Below are positions 1 through 6,902 of a DNA stretch of 28,123 bases, in pieces; position 1 is the first letter of the stretch; each line of letters starts with the position of its first letter. The DNA comes from JANWHF01 sp036276235 (GTDB lineage: Bacteria > Planctomycetota > Phycisphaerae > Tepidisphaerales > Tepidisphaeraceae): NCBI GenBank assembly GCA_036276235.1, contig DATBDZ010000283.1:1-28123 (forward strand), given 5' to 3'. Position numbers and translations under genes: made by a program. A model generated the notes under the pieces. The model did not search any database. It was not told the origin of the DNA and saw only the letters and a program-made list of their open reading frames with translations.

Positions 1-62
1 TCCTCCATGCGTTGGCGACAGTCGGGCGTCAGACGAACGATGTGTTTACGATTGCCATCCAT
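1..62 (-). CDS. N-terminus of a probable IS630-type transposase (runs off the window)
   Basis: Read on the minus strand, an ATG follows a strong ribosome-binding site (AAGGAG, 5 nt upstream) and opens a frame that reads MDGNRKHIVRLTPDCRQR before the window ends. The pattern of a few polar residues, then (K/Y)-x-V-R-L-(T/S) and a charged helix, is how many IS630-family transposases or their N-terminal HTH proteins begin. Only about 20 residues are visible, so no catalytic residue can be checked and terminal repeats lie outside the window. It could instead be another small DNA-binding protein. If correct, the left edge of the window borders an insertion sequence. Confidence 0.4.
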   Translation of the reverse strand, partial: MDGNRKHIVRLTPDCRQRME

Positions 63-137
63 GGCGTCTCCTTGAAGTTGAGCGAGTTATCGCACAACTG
101 GAGCAGGAACGCACACCAGAATAAAATGGATGGCGTA

Positions 138-1517
138 CTAGAACGTCGAATGCCCACCATGCCGCACGGGCCGGCTGGACCGGTGATGCGGCCGATTTGT
201 GCCCAGCGGATGCGGTCGGCGGCTGCCGAACTGCCCGCGCGGCGGGGCGCTTTGGCTGCTTTGCCGAGGATTCGAAACCGGCTGCGGCCGCGCCGGGGCG
301 TTGAAGGGGCGCGCTGAGCGGTGATCGCTTTGCTTGGTCCGCGCGGGTTGGGCGCGATGGCCTCCCTGCCCCTGTTCGATTCGCTGGGTGTAAACCGGAT
401 GATCCTTCTTCACGGAGATTGATCGGCGGATCAATCGTTCGATCGCCTTGAAGCTGGACATTTCTTCCGGGTCGCAGAAGGAGATCGCCGCGCCCGATGC
501 GCCGGCGCGGGCGGTGCGGCCGATGCGATGCACGTACGTTTCCGGCTCATCACTCACGTCGTAATTCACAACGTGCGAGATCCCGTCCACGTCGATGCCG
601 CGCGAGGCGATGTCGGTGGCGACGAGGACCGCCGTCTTGCCGCCCTTGAAATTGTGCAGAGCGCGCTGGCGGGCACCCTGGCTCTTGTTGCCGTGGATCG
701 CTTCGGCGCGGATGCCGCGCGTATGCAGATGGCGGACTACCTTGTCGGCACCGTGCTTGGTGCGCGTGAAGACGATGACGCGCGACATTGCCATCTCGTT
801 ATACACGTGCGCCAGCAGCGTCGGCTTATTGCGCTTCTCAACGAAGTAGACCGATTGCTCAATGGTCGAAACGGTCGAGGCGGCCGGCGTCACCTGCAAC
901 ACCTCCGGCTGGCGGAGAATCGTGTCGGCCAGCGAGCGGATTTCATTGGGCATCGTCGCGGAGAACAGCAGCGATTGCCGCTGCGCCGGAAGCCGCGTGA
1001 TGATGCGGCGGATGTCGTGGATGAAGCCCATGTCCAGCATGCGGTCGGCTTCATCGAGCACGAGCGTCTGCACCGCGCGCAGATCGACATGCGACTGATT
1101 GATCAGATCGAGCAAGCGGCCCGGCGTGGCGATCAGCACATCGGTGCCGACGCGCAGCGATTGCACCTGCGGATTTTGTCCGACGCCGCCGAAGATGACG
1201 GTGTAGCGGAGATTGGTATTGCGGCCGTAGGTTTTGAAGCTGTCAAAAATCTGCGACGCCAGCTCGCGCGTCGGGCAGAGCACCAGCGCCCGCACTTGGC
1301 GCGGGCCGGGATTCATGTTCTTGGCGGTCAGCCGCTGAATGATCGGCAGCGCGAAGGCGGCGGTCTTGCCGGTGCCTGTTTGTGCACAGCCGAGCAAATC
1401 GCGGCCGGCGAGAATAGGAGGAATCGCCTGCGCCTGAATGGGCGTGGCGGTTTGATAGTTTTCCGCGGCCAATGCGCGCAGAATCGACTCGGTGAGCCCC
1501 AGTTCGGAGAACGTCAT
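138..1517 (-). CDS. DEAD-box ATP-dependent RNA helicase, RhlE-like
   Basis: Cytoplasmic RNA helicase that unwinds short RNA duplexes using ATP, with likely roles in ribosome assembly, mRNA turnover or cold adaptation. All family motifs are present in order over 459 residues: Q-motif (TPIQAQAIP, ~25), Walker A AQTGTGKT (~45), PTRELA (~82), TPGRLLD (~131), DEAD (155-158), SAT (186-188), VIVFTR (~247), ATDIASRGID (~300) and HRIGRTARAG (330-339). A basic, Pro/Gln/Arg-rich disordered tail of about 75 residues follows, as is common in RhlE-type proteins and used for RNA binding. The ATG at 1517 is preferred over an upstream in-frame codon at 1559, because the family begins with the F-x-x-L-G-L motif right after it. 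An AAGGA site lies 6 nt upstream; a -10-like TACAAG overlaps it. Confidence 0.95.
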   Translation of the reverse strand: MTFSELGLTESILRALAAENYQTATPIQAQAIPPILAGRDLLGCAQTGTGKTAAFALPIIQRLTAKNMNPGPRQVRALVLCPTRELASQIFDSFKTYGRNTNLRYTVIFGGVGQNPQVQSLRVGTDVLIATPGRLLDLINQSHVDLRAVQTLVLDEADRMLDMGFIHDIRRIITRLPAQRQSLLFSATMPNEIRSLADTILRQPEVLQVTPAASTVSTIEQSVYFVEKRNKPTLLAHVYNEMAMSRVIVFTRTKHGADKVVRHLHTRGIRAEAIHGNKSQGARQRALHNFKGGKTAVLVATDIASRGIDVDGISHVVNYDVSDEPETYVHRIGRTARAGASGAAISFCDPEEMSSFKAIERLIRRSISVKKDHPVYTQRIEQGQGGHRAQPARTKQSDHRSARPFNAPARPQPVSNPRQSSQSAPPRGQFGSRRPHPLGTNRPHHRSSRPVRHGGHSTF

Positions 1518-1539
1518 TGCGTGTCCTTGTAGTGGACTA

Positions 1540-2013
1540 ATGCACACCACAAAGGCCACGGCAAACGCCGAGGAAAAGCCACAGGTGCGCTACAACTACA
1601 GCTTCTATATCGATCAGGAAATCGCCGAAAAGGCTAACGGTCCGGAAGGATCGATGCGGGCAGTTGTCTCAGACAAGTATATCGGCTGGATTGCGGAAGT
1701 CCATGATGGGGCCGAATTTTGCGGGATTGCGCGATTACTTGGGAAGATCGTCCTTCGTCGAAAAATGCGGCGGGCAGTGCCCGCCCTACGCGCCAAGCTG
1801 AATCGTAGGGCGGGCACTGCCCGCCGTTTCGTGCTTCGTTGGCGTGCCGATGGCAGGTGGCCATTCGGCATGACTAGCAACCGGAATTCTGCATCGGAGG
1901 GCAGAATCACTTATCCGTTTTTTGCTCGGCAGTCAGCTTGGCCGTCAATGCATCAAACATCGCCTGCGCCGATTGGGTCTCGGCGGCGTCGGTGTAATAG
2001 GACCACGCGCTGA
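1540..2013 (+). pseudogene. Possible small gene, its 3' part replaced by a repeat element
   Basis: Divergent from the helicase with 22 bp between start codons. The first ~70 codons have normal codon use for this genome and read like a compact folded protein (segments RYNYSFYIDQEIAEKANG and YIGWIAEVHDGAEFCGIARL). From about position 1768 the frame runs through a 23-bp inverted repeat and then through sequence antisense to the next gene, giving an Arg-rich translation that is unlikely to be native. A -10-like TGTAGT sits exactly 6 nt before the ATG, the spacing seen at other likely leaderless genes here. I read it as an intact N-terminal part with a tail lost or overwritten by repeat insertion. 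The family was not recognised, and the frame could also be spurious. Confidence 0.3.
1768..1826. repeat. 23-bp perfect inverted repeat with 13-bp loop (GTAGGGCGGGCA family)
   Basis: The arms at 1768-1790 and 1804-1826 are exact reverse complements, and each arm contains its own smaller hairpin (GGCGGGC-AGT-GCCCGCC). A related copy lies inside the 3' end of the endonuclease III gene (21630-21652), so this is a dispersed family. It lies between two minus-strand genes and could act as a transcription terminator or mRNA-stability hairpin, although no T-run follows. Confidence 0.8.
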
Positions 2014-3994
2014 TCGTAGCGCTCGCGTAGCGCTCGGTTGCGAACGGTTGATTGTTCATCGGCGTGAGCAACTTGGCCAGATCGCCGAAGACTCCGGTCG
2101 GGAGTTTTGCGCATGCGTCGGCGTAAGCCGCATCGTGGATGACGAACGCCAGAATGGGCGCGTCTGACTTGCGCACATCGGGCCAGCGGCTGATGGGTGT
2201 GCTGTTGTCGGTGACGAAGCCCTCGAAGGCAGCAGCCGTTGCCTCGCGATAGGGGTCGGTCAGCGTACGGAGTTTCGTCGCCGGGATTGACCAATCCACC
2301 CAGCGATCAAGCGTATCGATGCGGCCCATTGCGGCCTCGAATTCTGCCGCCTGGCCAAGGGCCTCATAAAGATCGATGAGCGTTTGCAGCTTGGCGAATT
2401 CGGATTTGTCCGGCACTTTGCCGGCGCCCAGTTGCGTAGCCAGATCACCGATGAGCGTCGTTCGGCGTGTCTCAACGCCGGGCATTCGATCGTGCACATA
2501 CGCTTTGATGACATCCGGCGGAATGTTCTTCGGTGCGACGGCCGAGGCCTCGGCGAGCTGAGCGAGTCGCGAAATATCGACGACGATCCGCACCGCCTGG
2601 TCGCGGGCGGCGGGGCTGCTCCCGGCTAATTCATTGGCCAGCAAATTCGCCCGGCGTTCCAGCGCGCCCGTCGGTCGCACTTTGTATGTCGCAAGAATCT
2701 GCTGGGCATGCGGAAGCTGCTCGATGGCCTGCAAGGCATCGAGCGACTCGGTCATCTGCTTGACCGCTGACTCCATCGACGCAACCGGGGAAGAAACCAG
2801 GCTGTCCGTCAGCAACTGCGCCGCCTGAATGAACGCCATCCGCTGTGCGCCAAAGTGATGCGTAAGCGGTTCGATCATGCGCCGTTGATTGGCCGGCGGC
2901 GACGCGAGATTTGCGTCGGCATCAAAGCGATTACACAAGCTCAGATACGATTGAATCAGCGACAACACCTGCCCGCCATGCTCGGCATTGTGCGTCGCCC
3001 AGACCAGCGCCGGCGCGAGCTTGTCGCGAAGAGCCGCCGGGATCTCAAGCTGGTTTACGCTCGCCAGCGAGCGACGATATTGATCCAGCTCCGCAAGATG
3101 ATTCTTCCCGATGCTGCGCGTGCGCGCATCGCCATAAAGCGAAAGTGCATCGGCAAGTTGTTGCTGCAAACCGGCCCGCGCGTTGGGGTCGATCCCGCTG
3201 CCGCGCTGCAGTTGCTCGGCGAGATCGACGGCTTGGGTGAGCGTATCTCGAAGCTCGGCGTCGTTTCGGTTTCGCGGATCAGCGACGATCGCCGCGAATG
3301 CATGCGCCAGCGGCTCGGGAGATTTGATCGCATCGATTCGACTTGCGAGGCTCGCCGGCGCGGCTGTTCCCGCGGTCCCGCGTGCAGACGCGCTTCGCAG
3401 CGGCATCGGCCGCATCATCGGCATGTTCTGCGTCTCGGCCGGTGATGGGCCGGCGGCCATGATGAGCGACAGGCCAATCGTTTTCGCTGCCTCGTCCACC
3501 GCGGCTGATGTTTTCAGCTCCGGGAATCTGTACGTGAACTGGTGCAGGCGACCCAGACCGTCGAGCTGCGTGGAAGTGAGCGATTTTTCCAGAGGCGTAA
3601 GCCGCGCGTCGAGTCCCTGGCCCGCCGCTCGAATCTCATCCGCGCGCAAGGCGGCGATGTCGCGAAGCGGCTCTTCATCGGGCGCATCCGCTGCCCGCAC
3701 CAATAGCCACCGCTCGATCAGGCGAAGATCGATTCGCATATCCAGCAGCGGGGCGTTGCCGCTCGAAGGACGTTGCTGCAAAAGTTTGGCGATCTCCGCT
3801 TCAAGCTTCGTGGCGCGTTCGCCGAGGGCTGTTGAGCCGGGCGAGGGCGCGGTGTCGGCGGCGCGCGCGGTCAGGTCGTGTCCCAACGCGATAACAATGA
3901 CGGCGCACGCGATGGCACAAGTCCATCGCAGGCTGCTGCTCCCCGCTCGACCGGCTGTTCCGTCCACATCGCCCTCGACATTCGATGACTTCAA
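1907..3994 (-). CDS. Large exported or membrane-anchored helical protein, function unknown
   Basis: A 695-residue protein with one hydrophobic segment near the N-terminus (CAIACAVIVIALGHDLTARA, ~29-48) followed by Ala-rich sequence, fitting a signal peptide or anchor that places the rest outside the cytoplasm. The remainder is soluble, Ala/Leu/Asp-rich and almost wholly helical in character, with no Cys-rich, catalytic or repeat motif that I recognise. A low-complexity Met/Pro/Arg stretch lies near residue 195. The first in-frame start is a TTG with only a weak upstream purine stretch, so the true start is uncertain by a few codons. The preceding gene on this strand ends 213 bp upstream, across a repeat element, so it is probably transcribed alone. 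It is probably a lineage-specific planctomycete protein. Confidence 0.75.
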   Translation of the reverse strand: MKSSNVEGDVDGTAGRAGSSSLRWTCAIACAVIVIALGHDLTARAADTAPSPGSTALGERATKLEAEIAKLLQQRPSSGNAPLLDMRIDLRLIERWLLVRAADAPDEEPLRDIAALRADEIRAAGQGLDARLTPLEKSLTSTQLDGLGRLHQFTYRFPELKTSAAVDEAAKTIGLSLIMAAGPSPAETQNMPMMRPMPLRSASARGTAGTAAPASLASRIDAIKSPEPLAHAFAAIVADPRNRNDAELRDTLTQAVDLAEQLQRGSGIDPNARAGLQQQLADALSLYGDARTRSIGKNHLAELDQYRRSLASVNQLEIPAALRDKLAPALVWATHNAEHGGQVLSLIQSYLSLCNRFDADANLASPPANQRRMIEPLTHHFGAQRMAFIQAAQLLTDSLVSSPVASMESAVKQMTESLDALQAIEQLPHAQQILATYKVRPTGALERRANLLANELAGSSPAARDQAVRIVVDISRLAQLAEASAVAPKNIPPDVIKAYVHDRMPGVETRRTTLIGDLATQLGAGKVPDKSEFAKLQTLIDLYEALGQAAEFEAAMGRIDTLDRWVDWSIPATKLRTLTDPYREATAAAFEGFVTDNSTPISRWPDVRKSDAPILAFVIHDAAYADACAKLPTGVFGDLAKLLTPMNNQPFATERYASATISAWSYYTDAAETQSAQAMFDALTAKLTAEQKTDK

Positions 3995-4044
3995 CGCCCA
4001 CTGCTCATCCAGATGCCTGACACTTCAGAGGCGGTTTCTTTTCT

Positions 4045-4152
4045 CCCTCCTCCGGTACTCCGGGGGAGGGCAGGGGTGGGGGTTGTGTCGAGCGAGCATC
4101 ACCCGCGCGAGCGGCCCCCACCCTAACCCTCCCCCGGAGTACCGGAGGAGGG
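4045..4152. repeat. Family A double-hairpin element, copy 1
   Basis: Two arms of about 38 bp (4045-4082 and 4115-4152) are inverted relative to each other around a 32-bp spacer. Each arm is itself a hairpin centred on GGTACTCC/GGAGTACC flanked by C-rich and G-rich tracts. A second copy at 10117-10221 keeps both arms and a recognisable spacer (shared GTGTCG and CGAGC blocks), so the unit is about 105-108 bp. It fits the REP/BIME type of non-coding dispersed element. Both copies lie next to the 5' end of a minus-strand gene. Confidence 0.85.
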
Positions 4153-4206
4153 GACAAGATTTGCCCTCGGAACCTGTCGCGCACAGCTAATGGCGGCACC
4201 CACGGC

Positions 4207-5358
4207 TTACAAAGCCGTGCCACGATAAACCCGCTCCAGCGCCTCGACCATCACATCCGCCCCAAATCGCTTCATCGCAAATTCTCGGCCGGCCGCTCCC
4301 ATTTCACGCCGGCGCGGCGCATCGGCCAACAATACCTCAAGCGCTTCGTCAAGTCGCTTTTGATCGAAGGGGGCGATCGCGAATCCGGTCTGCCCGTCGA
4401 TGAGGCCCTCGCGGTTTCCGTCGATGTCATACGTCACGACCGGGCAGCCCGCCAGTTGTCCTTGCGGCAGCGCTCGCGCCAATCCTTCGCGCCGAGAGGG
4501 ATGAACCAGAACGTCCATCGCCGCCGTCAACTCGGGGACTTTCGTCGGCGGCACGAGGCCGGTCAGAATAAACCGATCCTTCAGCCCCATCTGCGCAATC
4601 CGCTGCTCGAACTGCCCGCGCAGAAGCCCGTCTCCTACCCAAACGAACCGCAGGCTCGGATATTTCGCGCAAAGCGCGGGAGCCAGATCCAGCAGATCGT
4701 CGTGGCCCTTGAGATGAAACAGCCGCGCGATCGTGCCGACGGCAACATGATCGTCGGCGAGCCCCAGGCGTCGGCGCGTTTCCTCGCGCGAAACTGGCGG
4801 CTCAAGAAACGGCTTTGTTTCCATCCCGCTGTAAACGGTGACGTATTGCTCCGGCCGACCAATGCCCGCCGCCAGCGATTGATCGCGCATGGCATCCGCA
4901 ACACAAACAATGCGCGTCGAAACGGGCGCCGTCCATTTTTCCGCCAGGCGATAAGCGTAATTGATCGAGCGGCGAGTCGATGCGGTAAACGCCAGGCCGT
5001 GAATCGTATGAACGATCATCGGCACGCCCGCCTTGTGAGCCGCCCAGCGACCGATGATGCCCGCCTTGCTGCTATGCGTGTGAACGACATCCGGCGCAAG
5101 TTCCCGCAGCCAGCGAATCAGCCAGCGATAGCTCCGCCAATCCTTTCCCGGCAATATCGCGCGGCGCATCGCATCGACGATCTCGACCTGGTAGCCATGC
5201 GCTTGTGCGCGCTCCATGAGCGAGCCTTCGGGGCCAAGCGCCGGGCCGGTGATCAGGGTGACATGATGGCCGCGCGAGTGCTGGCCCTCGCAACTGAGCA
5301 GCGTGTTTTCCTGGGCACCGCCGACGATCAGGCGCGTGATGATGTGAACGATGCGCAT
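4207..5358 (-). CDS. Family 4 (GT-B) glycosyltransferase
   Basis: Transfers a sugar from an activated donor to a glycan or lipid-linked acceptor at the inner face of the membrane; the acceptor cannot be told from sequence. The 383-residue protein shows both Rossmann halves: N-terminal MRIVHIITRLIVGGAQ with the glycine loop, HTHSSKAGIIGRWAA and HTIHGLAF in the middle, then the donor-binding half with YSGMETKPF, GTIARLFHLKGHD, WVGDG and HPSRREGLARALPQ. In the E-x7-E donor motif the second Glu is Gln (EGLARALPQ), as in other GT4 proteins of the LP-x-x-LPQ type. The start at 5358 is chosen because longer frames translate the adjacent repeat element. The zinc-ribbon gene upstream is on the same strand. 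Confidence 0.9.
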   Translation of the reverse strand: MRIVHIITRLIVGGAQENTLLSCEGQHSRGHHVTLITGPALGPEGSLMERAQAHGYQVEIVDAMRRAILPGKDWRSYRWLIRWLRELAPDVVHTHSSKAGIIGRWAAHKAGVPMIVHTIHGLAFTASTRRSINYAYRLAEKWTAPVSTRIVCVADAMRDQSLAAGIGRPEQYVTVYSGMETKPFLEPPVSREETRRRLGLADDHVAVGTIARLFHLKGHDDLLDLAPALCAKYPSLRFVWVGDGLLRGQFEQRIAQMGLKDRFILTGLVPPTKVPELTAAMDVLVHPSRREGLARALPQGQLAGCPVVTYDIDGNREGLIDGQTGFAIAPFDQKRLDEALEVLLADAPRRREMGAAGREFAMKRFGADVMVEALERVYRGTAL

Positions 5359-5387
5359 TGATTGGAGGGAACGGTGATCCGACTTCT

Positions 5388-5513
5388 CCCTCTCCCCTGT
5401 ACTCAGGGGAGAGGGCTGGGGTGTGGGGACGAACGCGTCGACTTGCGAACCGCGCCATATTGCGATTCGCCGTCCCCTCACCCTGCCCTCTCCCCTGAGT
5501 ACAAGGGAGAGGG
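5388..5513. repeat. Family B double-hairpin element, copy 1
   Basis: Arms at 5388-5429 and 5473-5513 are imperfect reverse complements, each containing an internal hairpin CCCTCTCCCCTG-TACT-CAGGGGAGAGGG or its reverse. The 43-bp spacer matches the spacer of the copy at 22823-22948 in reverse orientation at about 37 of 43 positions, so spacer and arms moved as one unit. It fills the gap between the zinc-ribbon gene and the glycosyltransferase start. Confidence 0.88.
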
Positions 5514-5530
5514 TTCAAATACAGCGCGCA

Positions 5531-5938
5531 TTACGCCGGTTCTTTACTCGCAACCCGTCCACCCGGGCGTTTGCCGGCGTCCCAGCACTTGCGGCAGACG
5601 GTCTTCCCGCCGCCGGCGTCGTAGACTTCATCGCTGGTGCAAAGCAGATCGCAGACATAGCAGGGATAATAGACGGCATCGGTTGCCGCCGACCCCGCGC
5701 CAACCTTCGCCGCCTCCGCTTTGGCGGCCCAGCAGACTTCGCAGAAATATTTGCCCTGGTCATCCTTCATGCGCTTGGTGCGGGTGATATCCACGCCGCA
5801 ACTCGCGCAGGCTTTTGGTTTGGGAGGGAGCGGCACGGAGATCACCGCGCCGCAAGTGCATTTGGCCTTCCGCCCACCCAGCTCATCCCGGACCTGGGCG
5901 ACCTTTCCGCACGTGATACATCTTACAGCAATTGCCAT
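5531..5938 (-). CDS. Small multi-zinc-ribbon protein
   Basis: A 135-residue protein with six CxxC or CxC pairs: CITC (~7), CTC (~27), CASC (~42), CEVC (~66), CYVC plus a further Cys (~93) and CRKC (~116). Pairing them gives about three zinc-binding knuckles. The first resembles the ribbon found in many planctomycete proteins (M-A-I-x-V-x-C-x-x-C, then a CxCG), and the later pairs are LIM- or treble-clef-like. There is no signal peptide or membrane segment, so it should be cytoplasmic. Zinc ribbons bind nucleic acid or protein partners, and nothing here decides which. It lies upstream of the glycosyltransferase on the same strand, with a repeat element between. Exact function unknown. Confidence 0.8.
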   Translation of the reverse strand: MAIAVRCITCGKVAQVRDELGGRKAKCTCGAVISVPLPPKPKACASCGVDITRTKRMKDDQGKYFCEVCWAAKAEAAKVGAGSAATDAVYYPCYVCDLLCTSDEVYDAGGGKTVCRKCWDAGKRPGGRVASKEPA

Positions 5939-6040
5939 GCGGCTAAATCTTCGCTTGGGTCGTGAAGTGATGCAAGTTGTGTGACCGGTGCGTACCGATC
6001 TGGTGCTGGGCGACCTGTATTTCTCCCTCCCCCGGAGTAC

Positions 6041-6268
6041 CCAACATTTTGCATCTGCACCCTAACTCATTATTTTTCGGAGGACTGCGGTTGCCAGATT
6101 TTTGTCCACTGCCTTCGCACAGTGTCATGCTGAGGTACTCCGAAGCATCTGGCCGGCTCGCGCGAGCCGGCCAGATGCTTCGGAGTACCTCAGCATGACG
6201 GTTGTCTCGAATGCTGGGTTGGAATTGCAGATGTCAACGTGATTTACACTGCTCATGGAAAATGTTGG
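6041..6268. mobile_element. 228-bp MITE-like element with 10-bp TIRs and 6-bp target duplication
   Basis: Terminal inverted repeats CCAACATTTT (6041-6050) and AAAATGTTGG (6259-6268) are perfect, and the outer flanks carry the direct repeat GAGTAC (6035-6040 and 6269-6274). Removing the element and one GAGTAC restores a single family A hairpin (CCCTCCCCCGGAGTACC followed by GGAGGGGA), strong evidence for insertion into an older repeat. No open frame inside could encode a transposase, so it is non-autonomous. A 76-bp perfect palindrome (6124-6199) lies inside it. Confidence 0.75.
6124..6199. repeat. Family C: 76-bp perfect palindrome without loop
   Basis: The two 38-bp halves are exact reverse complements meeting at GCTCGC/GCGAGC, so both strands read the same sequence, starting GTCATGCTGAGGTACTCC. 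A diverged copy lies at 20651-20737. A perfect palindrome this long tends to be lost in replication, which suggests it is recent or is maintained. It shares the GGTACTCC core with family A, although the rest differs. Confidence 0.92.
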
Positions 6269-6342
6269 GAGTACCGGAGGGGACCAGAAGAAGATGCGCC
6301 AAGGCGGTTGCACACCCAAATCGCAAAATGGCTTACGTTCCC

Positions 6343-6348
6343 TAGAAT
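6343..6348 (+). promoter_or_regulatory. Putative -10 element of the ybeY-corC operon
   Basis: TAGAAT matches the sigma-70 -10 consensus at five of six positions and ends 9 nt before the ybeY ATG. Transcription would begin about two bases before the start codon, giving an essentially leaderless mRNA. No Shine-Dalgarno sequence is visible in the gap. Confidence 0.5.
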
Positions 6349-6357
6349 CCTCGCAGA

Positions 6358-6900
6358 ATGAGCACTGTGTTGAATCTGAGCATTAGCGCAAGGACGGGCC
6401 GGCAATCCGCGGCGATCTTACGCCGTTACCTACCCAAGGCGCATAAACTCCTGCGTTCACCGCTCCGGGAGCTCTCCATCGCCCTGGTCGGCGACGCGCA
6501 AATGTCTGAATTGCACGAGCGATTCATGCAAATCCCCGGCCCGACTGACGTTCTGACCTTTCCCCTGGATTTGGATTCAGCTGGAAGAGCCGTATCGGGT
6601 GAAGTTGTAGTTTGTGTGCCTTATGCGACCCGCGAAGCGCGAAAAAGGGGCATTCCGATCGAGCATGAAATACTTTTGTATGCCCTTCATGGCTTATTGC
6701 ACTTGTGCGGGTTCGACGATAGAACCGAATCTGACTTTGCGACCATGCACCGCCGGGAAGACCAGATTCTGACGCGCCTGGGGCTTGGCCCCGTGTTTGC
6801 CGAGCGTGAAAACCGGAAGGTCTCACCGCCAATGAAGCAACCCTCACGATCGCGCCAACCCAAAAGCCGCCGCACCAACCGTCGCAGACCCGGAGCCTGA
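6358..6900 (+). CDS. ybeY: Endoribonuclease YbeY (16S rRNA 3' maturation, ribosome quality control)
   Basis: Zinc-dependent single-strand endoribonuclease that works on 16S rRNA 3' ends and defective ribosomes in the cytoplasm. The conserved block ELHERFMQIPGPTDVLTFPLD (~51-71) and the metal-site block HGLLHLCGFDD (111-121) place it in UPF0054. The usual motif is H-x3-H-x5-H; here the first two ligands are His111 and His115, and the third position is Asp121. Asp can bind zinc, so activity may be kept. The C-terminus has a basic tail of about 25 residues absent from short homologues, perhaps for rRNA binding. The stop is two bases before the next ATG, so the pair is an operon. This ybeY-corC order is conserved widely. 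Confidence 0.9.
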   Translation: MSTVLNLSISARTGRQSAAILRRYLPKAHKLLRSPLRELSIALVGDAQMSELHERFMQIPGPTDVLTFPLDLDSAGRAVSGEVVVCVPYATREARKRGIPIEHEILLYALHGLLHLCGFDDRTESDFATMHRREDQILTRLGLGPVFAERENRKVSPPMKQPSRSRQPKSRRTNRRRPGA

Positions 6901-6902
6901 CC

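Noticed and set aside
1..317. A plus-strand frame of about 100 codons at the left edge.
   Set aside because: It crosses the helicase 3' end antisense and has no motif. The minus-strand start at 62 has a strong ribosome site instead.
528..1532. A 334-codon plus-strand frame opposite the DEAD-box helicase.
   Set aside because: It is antisense to a gene with all helicase motifs, and its Arg/His/Asp-heavy composition is typical of GC-rich shadow frames.
5943..6319. Small frames on both strands reading the same peptide MLRYSEASGRLARAGQ.
   Set aside because: They are caused by the perfect palindrome and have no independent support as genes.
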